This document shows, piece after piece, positions 1-7,408 of a DNA stretch of 25,351 nt. The notes below the pieces were generated by a model. That model did no database searches. It saw only the letters and a list, made by a program, of their open reading frames with translations, and had not been told where the DNA came from. How positions within the stretch are numbered: the first letter of the stretch is position 1; each line of letters starts with the position of its first letter. The position numbers were made by a program, and so were the translations under genes. Location: positions 1 through 25,351 of the forward strand of contig CAZOHG010000051.1 in NCBI GenBank assembly GCA_964579725.1. Reading direction: 5' to 3'. The DNA is from CAZOHG01 sp964579725. GTDB lineage: Bacteria > Zhuqueibacterota > JdFR-76 > BMS3Abin05.

Positions 1-1
1 T

Positions 2-40
2 TCCGAAATCAAAGAAGAGGTTCCCGATTATCCCAATTAA
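2..40 (+). CDS. Probable 3' end of an upstream gene (partial)
   Basis: The second reading frame reads Ser-Glu-Ile-Lys-Glu-Glu-Val-Pro-Asp-Tyr-Pro-Asn and then stops at TAA (38-40). The composition looks like a natural protein tail, and the stretch lies on the same strand as dacB. Only twelve codons are visible, so no family can be named and the reading frame itself is a guess. The 5' part lies outside the window. Confidence 0.35.
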   Translation, partial: SEIKEEVPDYPN

Positions 41-332
41 AGGTGGCTGTGCACTTCACGTCGATTGTTAAAATTAAGCCAAATCCCGCCCAATCGCAAG
101 TTTTTTGTTTTTAATTGCACCGTTTCTTCAAAAGGTAGGACTTGATTTTTTCCGAAAAGACCCGTATTTTTAAAAGGGTTTTTTGCTTTTGGTGGGCCGG
201 TTTTTTTTGTTCGGTTCCCCCAGCTCGTTTTCAACCGGTAGATTTGAAGGGAACGGGAAGCAGGCAAAATAAAAGCCGTTTCAAAAACGGTCAGAAATAG
301 AACCCTTTTTAAAGAATTGTCAGGAGAATTTC
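41..332 (+). other. Intergenic region upstream of dacB
   Basis: This stretch of about 290 bases holds no convincing gene. It is rich in A and T runs. It contains a possible promoter (142-170) and a small hairpin CCGTTT-caa-AAACGG (276-290) that would fall in the dacB leader about 43 bp before the start codon. On the minus strand that hairpin is followed by a T-rich stretch, but no minus-strand gene ends here. Confidence 0.5.
142..170 (+). promoter_or_regulatory. Possible sigma-70-type promoter for dacB
   Basis: TTGATT (142-147) and TATTTT (165-170) are separated by exactly 17 bp. Transcription would start near 177, giving a leader of about 155 nt. The -10 box is weak and the region is AT-rich, so chance is a real alternative. 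The same two hexamers with the same spacing occur upstream of the DUF6132 gene on the minus strand. Confidence 0.3.
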
Positions 333-1820
333 ATGCGCTTTGGAAAATCGCCTCTTTTTTCTGTTTTTGGGATTTTGGGATTGACTCTTTTGGTTTCGTG
401 TGCGGGGATGCATGTCAGAGTGGAAGAAGCGCCGACCTCCGTCCACTCCCTTTCTCTGCTTCGGACAAAAATCGATTCGCTGCTATCTTCGCCGCTCTTT
501 CGACAAACCCAAACAGGCATTGAAATTTATTCGCTCAATTGGAATCGCGTGCTCTACGCACGCAACAGCCACATTTTGTTCAATCCGGCTTCCAACATGA
601 AACTGCTCACAACGGCTTTGGCTTTAAAAACCCTGGGGCCCGATTTCCGTTTCAAAACCCTGCTTTTGGCCGATTCTGCAACCGTCCGGGATTCCAGCGT
701 TACGGGCAACCTGTACCTCAAGGGAGGCGCCGATCCCGATCTCATTTCGGAAGACCTCCAGGATTTAATCGACCAACTTGAATTTAGGGGAATTCGAGAA
801 ATTGACGGCAATCTTATTGCGGACGCCACTTTTTTGGACAGCCTGCCTCGCGGCAAAGGCTGGATGTGGGATGACGATCCCGACGATTACGCCGCCCATC
901 TCAGCGCTCTTTCCCTGAATGACAACTGTGTAGACGTTCTGGCTCGGCCAGGAAACCGGGTAATGGACTCCGTTTTTGTTTTCATTCTTCCTGAAACCCA
1001 CTATGTTCAATTGGACAATCGGGGCGTCACCGGCGATTCCACACAACTGCTAAGCCTGAAAATTAGCCGCCGTTGGCTGACGTGTGACAACACAATTACG
1101 GTTCGAGACACGTTGCCCATTTCCGTCCCCAAGTACGAAATTCACCTGAACATTGAAAAGCCTTCTTTGTACGCTGCAACGGTTTTTGCCGAAATGCTCG
1201 GGAAAAACGGTATTCGTTTCCACGGACAGATTTTTCGAGGGACGGCTCCGACTGCCGCCGAAACACTGGCCGTTCACAGCTCCCACCCTTTGCGCGAAGT
1301 CATTGAAAACACCAACAAAATTAGCGACAATCTTTCCGCTGAATTGCTTTTGAAAACCGTGGGGGCCGTGAAAAGCGGTTTGCCAGGCACCAGTGCCAAA
1401 GGAATTCAGGCGCTCAAAGATTTTCTGCAGCAAGTCGGAATAGATTCCAGCAGCTTTTACGTCACAGATGGGTCGGGGGTGTCCCGCTACGACGTCATTT
1501 ACGCGGATTTGCTGGTCAAGCTCCTTGCGTTCATGTACCGAGATTTTGCCGTGGGGCACGAGTACCTTGCTTCCCTTCCCATTGCGGGAGTGGACGGTAC
1601 CATTCAAAATCGGATGCGGGGCACAGCGGCACAGGGCATTCTGCGAGCCAAAACAGGATCGCTCCGAGGGGTTTCGTCCCTCTCGGGGTACGTGCCCACA
1701 AGTGACGGCGACGTTCTGGCTTTTTCGATTCTCATGCAAAATTTCATCGGATCGGCTGCCCCCTACCGGGCGGCGCAGGATTCTATTGGCGTGTGGCTGG
1801 CCAAATTTCGGTGGAAGTAA
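333..1820 (+). CDS. dacB: D-alanyl-D-alanine carboxypeptidase/endopeptidase, PBP4 type (peptidase S13), lipoprotein
   Basis: This low-molecular-mass class C penicillin-binding protein removes the terminal D-Ala from peptidoglycan stem peptides and cleaves D-Ala-meso-DAP cross-links in the periplasm. The 495 residues show the three serine-peptidase signatures in the right order: SxxK as SNMK (87-90), SxN as SDN (331-333) and KTG (440-442, in RAKTGSLRG). The large insert between SxxK and SxN is typical of the S13 family. The N-terminus has a hydrophobic signal ending in a lipobox (LVSC, Cys23), so the protein is probably lipid-anchored, which is less usual for PBP4. The ATG at 333 follows AGGAG with six bases of spacing. 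It is the first complete gene of a plus-strand group and lies 165 bp ahead of the DUF3842 gene. Confidence 0.93.
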   Translation: MRFGKSPLFSVFGILGLTLLVSCAGMHVRVEEAPTSVHSLSLLRTKIDSLLSSPLFRQTQTGIEIYSLNWNRVLYARNSHILFNPASNMKLLTTALALKTLGPDFRFKTLLLADSATVRDSSVTGNLYLKGGADPDLISEDLQDLIDQLEFRGIREIDGNLIADATFLDSLPRGKGWMWDDDPDDYAAHLSALSLNDNCVDVLARPGNRVMDSVFVFILPETHYVQLDNRGVTGDSTQLLSLKISRRWLTCDNTITVRDTLPISVPKYEIHLNIEKPSLYAATVFAEMLGKNGIRFHGQIFRGTAPTAAETLAVHSSHPLREVIENTNKISDNLSAELLLKTVGAVKSGLPGTSAKGIQALKDFLQQVGIDSSSFYVTDGSGVSRYDVIYADLLVKLLAFMYRDFAVGHEYLASLPIAGVDGTIQNRMRGTAAQGILRAKTGSLRGVSSLSGYVPTSDGDVLAFSILMQNFIGSAAPYRAAQDSIGVWLAKFRWK

Positions 1821-1985
1821 AATTGCACGGAACTTGCCTGCGATTTTGTGCTAAACGGCCAGGCCTTTGCTTGCTCGACCTTCTAAAAATAAAAATAGGG
1901 TGGCCTTTTCTGGAATTTGGGGTCCATTTATTTTAGATTAGAAAAAAAGGACACAAAAAAGCGGTGGTTTAATCATTCAACGATC

Positions 1986-2408
1986 ATGAAAATTGCAGTC
2001 ATTGACGGTCAGGGTGGCGGTTTGGGAAGCGCCATTATTCAAAAATTGCGGGAAAATCTTTCGTCCGAAGACGAAATTTTGGCACTCGGCACGAATGCCA
2101 TTGCCACTTCCCAGATGATGAAATCGGGCGCCACGCGCGGAGCCACAGGTGAAAACGCTTTTTTGGTCAACACACGCCGCGTGGACGTCATTTTAGGGCC
2201 GCTGGGCATTTTACTGGCCAATGCCATGTTGGGTGAAATTACCCCTAAAATGGCCGAGGCCGTTGCCGCTTCACCGGCCCGCAAAATTGTTTTGCCCATT
2301 ACCACCTGCAATGTGGAGGTGGCTGGTCAAAGTGAACAGGCCTCTCTGCCGGATTTGATTGAGCAGCTTGTACGTTCCTTGGTAGCGTACAAAGCCCAAC
2401 GAAATTAA
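1986..2408 (+). CDS. DUF3842 family protein
   Basis: The 140-residue product begins MKIAVIDGQGGGLG, the glycine-rich opening that marks the DUF3842 family, a small Rossmann-like group of unknown function. The loop looks like a nucleotide-binding loop, but no ligand is established. Other visible features are a central TNAIAT/GATRGATGENAF stretch and a conserved-looking cysteine in ITTCNVEVAG. An in-frame TTG start at 1917 would add 23 residues with no family character, so I chose the ATG at 1986, although its Shine-Dalgarno is poor. It lies 165 bp after dacB on the same strand, with no clear terminator between them, and may be cotranscribed with it. The neighbours give no functional clue. Confidence 0.8.
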   Translation: MKIAVIDGQGGGLGSAIIQKLRENLSSEDEILALGTNAIATSQMMKSGATRGATGENAFLVNTRRVDVILGPLGILLANAMLGEITPKMAEAVAASPARKIVLPITTCNVEVAGQSEQASLPDLIEQLVRSLVAYKAQRN

Positions 2409-2433
2409 TCGGACTTTTCCATTCAACGTCACG

Positions 2434-2473
2434 AGGTTCTCGAAGAACCTTCCTTTGCCCCCGAAGGGGTTTT
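2434..2473 (+). terminator. Tandem hairpins between DUF3842 and the TonB receptor gene
   Basis: Two adjacent stem-loops are visible: AGGTTCT-cga-AGAACCT (2434-2450, 7 bp stem, 3 nt loop) and CCCC-cgaa-GGGG (2458-2469 region), the second followed by TTTT. Together they could terminate the dacB-DUF3842 transcript or attenuate the receptor gene that starts 49 bp later. The second stem is only 4-5 bp long and the T-run is short, so termination strength is uncertain. Confidence 0.4.
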
Positions 2474-2521
2474 GCTTGAAAGAAACACCGTTCTCATTTT
2501 AAAAGCGAAAGGAGGGTTTTT

Positions 2522-4348
2522 ATGAACCGAGTGAAAGGCTTTTTTTTCGGGGTGATTTTTCTGGCGTCGCTTTCCAACGGGTGGACGCAAACTGCAAAGA
2601 CCGATTCCGCGTATCAGAAAAACGTACCGTACACCTTTCCCCCCGTCGTGGTTACTGCCACTAAAATTCCTCAGTCCGTCAAGGATTTGTCCATTAGCGT
2701 GGAAGCCATTCCGGCGAAAGAAATCCATTTGGAATTGGTTCACAATGTGGGACAAATCATCGACGAGGTACCGGGCGTTACGGCCATTCAATTCGGGGCG
2801 CTGGGCTCGGTGAGCCAAAGCGGGCCGGCCGGTTCGAAGAATCTGAGTGGCCCTAAAATCTTAATTCGCGGTACCAATGCCGTCACCATGATCGACGGAC
2901 GTCCGACCATGATGGGTATTTTTGACCACCCGATCGGCAATGCCTTAAATCCTTTTCTGGTGCAGTCCATTGAAATCGTGCGCGGGCCTGCGTCCGTTTT
3001 GTACGGCTCAAACGCCACCGGAGGCGTCCTCAATTTTCTCACACCCAACGTCCTCAACCGCCGCCGCGCCCATTTTTCGTTGAGTGCCGGCTCCTTCCAC
3101 AGCTCGAATTACAGTCTCGCCACCCTCTGGGGAACCCCAAAAGCGGGAATCGGTATTTTCTGGAGCGGGTACGCCAACGATGGCAATCGACCCAATGGCG
3201 GCTACCACGCGCACGACTTTTTTGCCAAAGCCCAATGGGCAGTGACGACTCACTGGCAACTTCAGGCCTCCGTAAAGCGGTTTCGAGGCAGGTGGCTGGA
3301 CCCGGGCCCCGTCAATCACCCTTTAAAAAACAATTGGTTTGATTTCACGCGTCGCGGGGCTGATTTCAGGCTTCGCGGAAAAAGTCGTCTCGGGCGAACG
3401 GAAGTACTTTTTTACAGGACGGACGGCCACCACGCCATTTACGACGGCTATTTGTCCGATGATTGGACCAACGGCGTTAAAATCAGTCAAACGGTACGCC
3501 CGTGGAAAGGAAGTGAGTGGGTGGCCGGTGCCGATTTTCGAAATTACGGGGGAAAAGATTTACGATCGGAGAAAAGCTGGCACGTAGCCGAATGGGCTCC
3601 TTATTTCTTGGCTCAACAAATTGTCGCCAGCAAGTGGATTGCTTCACTCGGCTACCGTTTGAATCACCACGATGTGTACGGCTACACATCCGTTCCGTCG
3701 GTGGGATTGGTTTTCCAGGCTACGCCGGCGCTTGCCTTTCGCGGGAACCTCAGTCGCGGCTTTCGCTCGCCTTCCGTCATGCAATTATTTCTTTACCCAC
3801 CGTCCAATCCCCATTTAAAGCCCGAAAAAACCGAAAACCGAGAAGTGGGACTTCACTACTCGGTAAAGAAATTTGCCTTTGACATCGTAGCCTACCGTCT
3901 AAACGGAACGAATCTCATTCAGTTTTATTTTCCCACCAAAAAATTCCAAAATGTGGGTAAATTTGCCTTTAAGGGAATTGAAACGTCTCTCCGCTGGCAC
4001 CCCCTTTCGGGGCTCTCGGACAAACTCGTTTTCACTCACCAGGATGTGGGCTCCGTCACGGGTTACAATCCACAACACCGATTCATAAACAATCTTTGGG
4101 TGCACAGAGGGCCCCTCACGGCTCTTTTCAAAACGACCTGGGTGCACAATTTGTACAGCGAAAATTTTCACCGTCAGAAGTTGCCCGACTTTTTTCTTTT
4201 GGATGCTTTCTTGTCGCTTCGTCTGCAGCGCTTTTTGTCGCTTCGATTGGCGGCCCGCAATTTGACGGACACGTCTTACCAAATGGAGTACGGCTACCCA
4301 ATGCCGGGAAGAAATGTTGAGGCGGCGCTGCAGATAGATTGGCGGTAG
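2522..4348 (+). CDS. TonB-dependent outer-membrane receptor
   Basis: This 608-residue outer-membrane active transporter has a signal peptide (about 1-23), a TonB-box-like stretch PPVVVTATK (40-48), and a plug domain (about 50-175) ending in the characteristic IEIVRGPASVLYGSNATGG (150-168). The remainder is a 22-strand-type barrel rich in alternating aromatic strands, with the late motifs FRSPSVMQL, LKPEKTENREVG and ARNLTDTSYQ. The size and PPVVVTATK box resemble BtuB/heme-type receptors more than large SusC proteins, but the substrate cannot be read from sequence. The chain ends in IDWR rather than a terminal aromatic. The start is firm: AAAGGAGGG lies just upstream of the ATG. No TonB, ExbBD or periplasmic binding protein genes are adjacent. 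It converges with the sigma-54 regulator gene. Confidence 0.92.
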   Translation: MNRVKGFFFGVIFLASLSNGWTQTAKTDSAYQKNVPYTFPPVVVTATKIPQSVKDLSISVEAIPAKEIHLELVHNVGQIIDEVPGVTAIQFGALGSVSQSGPAGSKNLSGPKILIRGTNAVTMIDGRPTMMGIFDHPIGNALNPFLVQSIEIVRGPASVLYGSNATGGVLNFLTPNVLNRRRAHFSLSAGSFHSSNYSLATLWGTPKAGIGIFWSGYANDGNRPNGGYHAHDFFAKAQWAVTTHWQLQASVKRFRGRWLDPGPVNHPLKNNWFDFTRRGADFRLRGKSRLGRTEVLFYRTDGHHAIYDGYLSDDWTNGVKISQTVRPWKGSEWVAGADFRNYGGKDLRSEKSWHVAEWAPYFLAQQIVASKWIASLGYRLNHHDVYGYTSVPSVGLVFQATPALAFRGNLSRGFRSPSVMQLFLYPPSNPHLKPEKTENREVGLHYSVKKFAFDIVAYRLNGTNLIQFYFPTKKFQNVGKFAFKGIETSLRWHPLSGLSDKLVFTHQDVGSVTGYNPQHRFINNLWVHRGPLTALFKTTWVHNLYSENFHRQKLPDFFLLDAFLSLRLQRFLSLRLAARNLTDTSYQMEYGYPMPGRNVEAALQIDWR

Positions 4349-4372
4349 TTTGTTTGTAAAAAAGCTGGTTGT

Positions 4373-4401
4373 AAAAAAGGGGCGATTTTTTCAATCGCCC
4401 C
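4373..4401 (-). terminator. Intrinsic terminator between convergent genes
   Basis: A 9-bp perfect stem GGGGCGATT/AATCGCCCC (4379-4387 with 4393-4401) with a 5-nt loop is followed by six T on the minus strand. It suits the end of the sigma-54 regulator transcript, whose stop codon lies about 107 bp upstream. It also lies 31 bp after the TonB receptor stop on the plus strand, but there it lacks a T-run, so any plus-strand termination would be weaker. Confidence 0.75.
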
Positions 4402-4507
4402 TGAAATAAAAAGGACCGGTTTAGGGGCCAATTGAGTGGCAGTCGTAAAACAAAAACGCCGGGCGACTTCTCTCCATTGGGTTGGTTTTGCGTTTTCTGG
4501 GCGCAAA

Positions 4508-6295
4508 TCACGTCCCTTTTCCGCCTTGAAGCAGGCCGTATTTTTTCATTTTGCGCCAGAGCGTCACTTTACTCAGACCCAATTGGCGTGCTGTTTTTAT
4601 CCGACTCCCCCAATTTTCGGCCAGTGTTTTTTCAATCAATTCTTTTTCATAATCTTCCAAGAGTTGGTGAGACTCGCGTGAAACAAGGGCCGGGGCTCCC
4701 AATTTCTGCCGGAAATCCAGCGGCAAATGTGAGGCTTCAATGAGTGAGCCCTTGCATTGAATAAATGTAAATTCCAAGAGATTTTCCAACTCCCGTACGT
4801 TGCCAGGCCAATCGTAATTCATGAGCAGACGCAAAGCCTGGGGCGAAATACCTTGAATTTTCTTCCCCATTTTTCGGTTGAACTTCTCGATAAAATGGTT
4901 GACCAAAAGGGGGATGTCCTCTTTTCGCTCGCGCAACGGAGGCAAATAAATGGGAACAACCTTCAGACGGTAGTACAAATCTTCTCTAAATCGCCTGGCC
5001 TCGACTTCCTTTTGAAGATTTCGATTGGTAGCGGCTACAATTCGCACATTGACGGGAATGGATTTCAATCCCCCTACACGTTCGATGACATGTTGGTCCA
5101 AAACGCGAAGCAATTTGGCTTGAAGCGGGAAACTGAGTTCCCCGATTTCGTCTAAAAAAAGCGTACCGCCGTCGGCCAATTCAAAACGCCCGGGTTTGGA
5201 ATGAACGGCTCCCGTAAAAGCACCCTTTTCGTAGCCAAAGAGTTCGCTTTCCAAAAGGGCTTCCGGCAAAGCGGCACAATTCACACTCACAAAGGGGCCG
5301 TTTCGGCGCGGACTGTTGAAATGAATGGCTTTCACCACTAACTCTTTCCCCGTCCCGCTTTCGCCTTCCACCAAAACGGTGGCGTCGGTCGCCGCTACGT
5401 CCGAAAGCAACTCGTACAAAGCTTGCATGGGTTTGCTTTTTCCGATGATCTGGTCGAAACGGTAGCGGTCTTCCAACTCGGTTCTGAGCTGTTTGAGGAA
5501 AGACAGGTCGCGGAAGGTTTCGACCGCCCCCACGGCCTCTCCGTTTTCATTGAGCAAGAGAGAGGTGGTCACTTTGACGGGAATAACACGGCCGTCTTTG
5601 GAAAGAATTTCCACTTCAAGGTCGTAAATGGGTTCCCCGGATTTCAGCGTGCGCCGCATCGGACAATCGGAACCGCATTTCCCTCCACGAAGAACGTCAC
5701 CGCAAAATTTCCCCAAAACCTCGTCGGTGGAATAGCCGGTAATTTTTTGTGCCGCTTGGTTGAACGAGGTGATTTTCCAGTTGGTGTCGATGGTAAAAAC
5801 GCCGTCCGTAATGCTGTTTAAAATGGCCGTTAGTTTGTTTCGTTCCCGAACCAATTGGCGGTTGCTGGCCAGAAGTGCCCGAGCCAGACGATCCATTTCG
5901 GCCAAATCGCGGAACGTCATGACCGCTCCTGCGATGGTTCCGTTCGCGCCCATTAGGGGGGAAATATTGGTCACGACTTCAATGGTTTCGCCCTCGGCAT
6001 TGACAAACTGAGCGTTCAGGTTGGAAAAAATCCCGCCGCCCCGGATTACCTCCGAAGCCAACTGACCGGCTTTACAAATGGAAAAGCGCAGCACTTGGTA
6101 ACAGTCTTTTCCAACCACCTGCTCGCTACGAAAGCCCGAGATTCGCTCTGCGGCTTCACTGAAGCTAATAATTAGCAAATGGCGATCGACCGCAAAAACC
6201 CCGTCAACGGCTAACCGAAAGTCCAGGTAATCTTCTTCTGTGGGGAAGTGATTTTCCGCCCAAATGAGATTGGCGGATTTTTCCCGTTGTGTCAT
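4508..6295 (-). CDS. Sigma-54-dependent transcriptional activator with two PAS domains
   Basis: This 595-residue enhancer-binding protein uses ATP hydrolysis to open promoters held by RNA polymerase with sigma-54. It has PAS domains at about 26-130 and 150-265 and an AAA+ domain at about 283-510 with Walker A GESGTGKE (311-318), the sigma-54 contact loop GAFTGA (358-363), Walker B GGTLFLDE (376-383) and arginine-finger region RFREDLYYRL. A Fis-type helix-turn-helix lies at about 555-587. There is no receiver domain, so it senses its signal through the PAS domains. PAS2 carries Cys198, Cys207 and Cys211 (CGDVLRGGKCGSDCPMRR), a pattern that could hold a metal centre or act as a thiol sensor. 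The ATG overlaps the methyltransferase stop as ATGA, so translation is probably coupled. I found no good -24/-12 promoter in the intergenic parts of this window, so its targets may be elsewhere. Confidence 0.93.
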   Translation of the reverse strand: MTQREKSANLIWAENHFPTEEDYLDFRLAVDGVFAVDRHLLIISFSEAAERISGFRSEQVVGKDCYQVLRFSICKAGQLASEVIRGGGIFSNLNAQFVNAEGETIEVVTNISPLMGANGTIAGAVMTFRDLAEMDRLARALLASNRQLVRERNKLTAILNSITDGVFTIDTNWKITSFNQAAQKITGYSTDEVLGKFCGDVLRGGKCGSDCPMRRTLKSGEPIYDLEVEILSKDGRVIPVKVTTSLLLNENGEAVGAVETFRDLSFLKQLRTELEDRYRFDQIIGKSKPMQALYELLSDVAATDATVLVEGESGTGKELVVKAIHFNSPRRNGPFVSVNCAALPEALLESELFGYEKGAFTGAVHSKPGRFELADGGTLFLDEIGELSFPLQAKLLRVLDQHVIERVGGLKSIPVNVRIVAATNRNLQKEVEARRFREDLYYRLKVVPIYLPPLRERKEDIPLLVNHFIEKFNRKMGKKIQGISPQALRLLMNYDWPGNVRELENLLEFTFIQCKGSLIEASHLPLDFRQKLGAPALVSRESHQLLEDYEKELIEKTLAENWGSRIKTARQLGLSKVTLWRKMKKYGLLQGGKGT

Positions 6296-7038
6296 TCGTT
6301 GTCCCCCCGCTTTTGAATGTGCAGTGCGAGAAAGGCACCGAAAGGACTGCCCACTGAGGTGAGCGCGCGGTCGGCTGTGCGGAAAATCCCCTCAAAAAGC
6401 GGAACAAAAATCGGGAAAAAATGCAGAGTGGTTCGCCAGTGGAATGTCCAGTTTGGGGACGTAAAACCGGCTCTCTGGCATAATTTTTTTAGAGAAAAAG
6501 GCGAATAAAATTGCGCCGCACGAAAAAGATTTCGTGAAAAATAACTTTTCAAACGCCGCCACTGCGACGAAATGCTCCAGCTATTTAAAACGGCAAACAG
6601 GTACTCCGAAGCATTCAGCCGCTTCATTTCGGCTACAGCTTTCAAGGGGTCTTGAAAAAATTCCAGGGCCGTCACGCTTGTAATTTTACTAAAGGCGCCG
6701 CTTTTAAAGGGCAGGGCTTCGGCCCTTGCTTGAATCAAAAAGATTGAAGCGTCCGGTTGGTGTCGAATCTTCTCACGCGCCAGGGACAGCATTTCGGCCG
6801 AAACATCCACACCGACCCCAAAAGTCATGCCTTTTTGTCGAAAAAGCAAAAGCTGATTGGCCGTCCCGCAGCCTACGTCCAAAATGCGGCTGTTTTGCCG
6901 GACGGGAGAAAGACGAAGCAACCATTCATGCTCGCGTGCCATGGCGTAGCGACCCGAGGGCATCTCAAACCAGGCATCGTAGCGGTTGGCGGCTTGGCCG
7001 GAAAAAACCGGTCTATTTTCGTTTTTCTTCCACCGCAC
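6292..7038 (-). CDS. Class I SAM-dependent methyltransferase
   Basis: The 248-residue product is a Methyltransf_11-type enzyme. It has the usual opening AANRYDAWFE (16-25), motif I LDVGCGTA (53-60), an acidic ribose-binding strand GVDVSAEML (76-84) and AEALPFKSGAF (106-116), followed by a variable C-terminal half. The substrate is unknown; the opening resembles ubiquinone/menaquinone- or metal-methyltransferase-like members, but nothing visible decides this. The start is GTG (7036-7038), since the family begins only a few residues before the YDxWF motif. That places 26 nt of overlap with the thiamine-binding protein gene upstream. The stop overlaps the start of the sigma-54 activator. These tight overlaps point to one transcript. 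Confidence 0.85.
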   Translation of the reverse strand: MRWKKNENRPVFSGQAANRYDAWFEMPSGRYAMAREHEWLLRLSPVRQNSRILDVGCGTANQLLLFRQKGMTFGVGVDVSAEMLSLAREKIRHQPDASIFLIQARAEALPFKSGAFSKITSVTALEFFQDPLKAVAEMKRLNASEYLFAVLNSWSISSQWRRLKSYFSRNLFRAAQFYSPFSLKKLCQRAGFTSPNWTFHWRTTLHFFPIFVPLFEGIFRTADRALTSVGSPFGAFLALHIQKRGDNE

Positions 7039-7315
7039 GGATTTTTCCGTCCATGGTCATTTCTTCGTCCCGCCGGTCGTCAATCACCAGGGTCGTTACC
7101 ACGCGCTGCACCCCCATTTTGAAGGGCTCGGCGTGCATTTCCTTGACGGCTTCCAAAATTCGGTCCAATTGGCCTTGAATCACGGTTTCATTGGGGGTGA
7201 GCTGGTAAGACAAATCAGGGTAACGGTCGAGAACGTCCAAACAGCGTGCCACGAATTCACTGACGTGAGGACTGCCAGTCCCCAAGGGGACAATTTTAAC
7301 GCCGGCCACAACCAT
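7013..7315 (-). CDS. MTH1187-type thiamine-binding protein (UPF0045/DUF77)
   Basis: This 100-residue ferredoxin-fold protein belongs to the UPF0045 (MTH1187/YkoF-like) family, whose members bind thiamine or related ligands as oligomers. Visible hallmarks are the early VPLGTGSPHVSEFVA stretch, YQLTPNETVIQG in the middle, and GVQRVVTTLVIDDRRD near the end. The start is secure: CGGAGGG precedes the ATG at a good distance. The metabolic role of these proteins is poorly settled; some occur in thiamine salvage or transport loci, but no other thiamine gene is nearby. The gene lies just downstream of a hairpin that follows the ferredoxin gene and overlaps the methyltransferase gene by 26 nt. Confidence 0.85.
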   Translation of the reverse strand: MVVAGVKIVPLGTGSPHVSEFVARCLDVLDRYPDLSYQLTPNETVIQGQLDRILEAVKEMHAEPFKMGVQRVVTTLVIDDRRDEEMTMDGKIRAVEEKRK

Positions 7316-7340
7316 TTTTCCCTCCGGATTTTTGCTGAGA

Positions 7341-7388
7341 TTTAAAAAGAAAAAGGGATTCCAACGGCCTTGTGAAGGAATCCCTTTT
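7341..7388 (-). terminator. Hairpin after the ferredoxin gene (terminator or attenuator)
   Basis: A 12-bp perfect stem AAAAGGGATTCC/GGAATCCCTTTT (7351-7362 with 7377-7388) has a 14-nt loop and, on the minus strand, is followed by a T-rich tract. It starts about 20 bp after the ferredoxin stop. Only about 35 bp remain between the hairpin and the next start codon at 7315, leaving little room for a full new promoter. Partial read-through into the thiamine-binding protein gene is therefore plausible. Confidence 0.7.
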
Positions 7389-7408
7389 CATTTTGAAAAA
7401 ACAAGAAC

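Noticed and set aside
37..267. A 76-codon minus-strand reading frame at the left edge
   Set aside because: Low-complexity, Lys/Asn/Gly-rich translation with no family resemblance, in AT-rich DNA upstream of dacB and lacking a good ribosome site.
276..290. Hairpin CCGTTT-caa-AAACGG read as a terminator
   Set aside because: The T-rich side is on the minus strand, where no gene ends, and the stem is only 6 bp; it is more likely a minor leader structure of dacB.
1050..1739. A 229-codon open frame antisense to dacB
   Set aside because: No recognisable domain, and it lies entirely opposite a gene with all three PBP signatures in order.
1917..1985. TTG-initiated extension of the DUF3842 protein
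   Set aside because: Adds a basic stretch not seen in the family; the ATG at 1986 starts exactly at the family's MKIAVIDGQGGG opening.
2075..2105. TGGCAC-like sequence resembling a sigma-54 promoter
   Set aside because: It lies inside the DUF3842 coding region, the TTGC half is poor and no gene start follows at a suitable distance.
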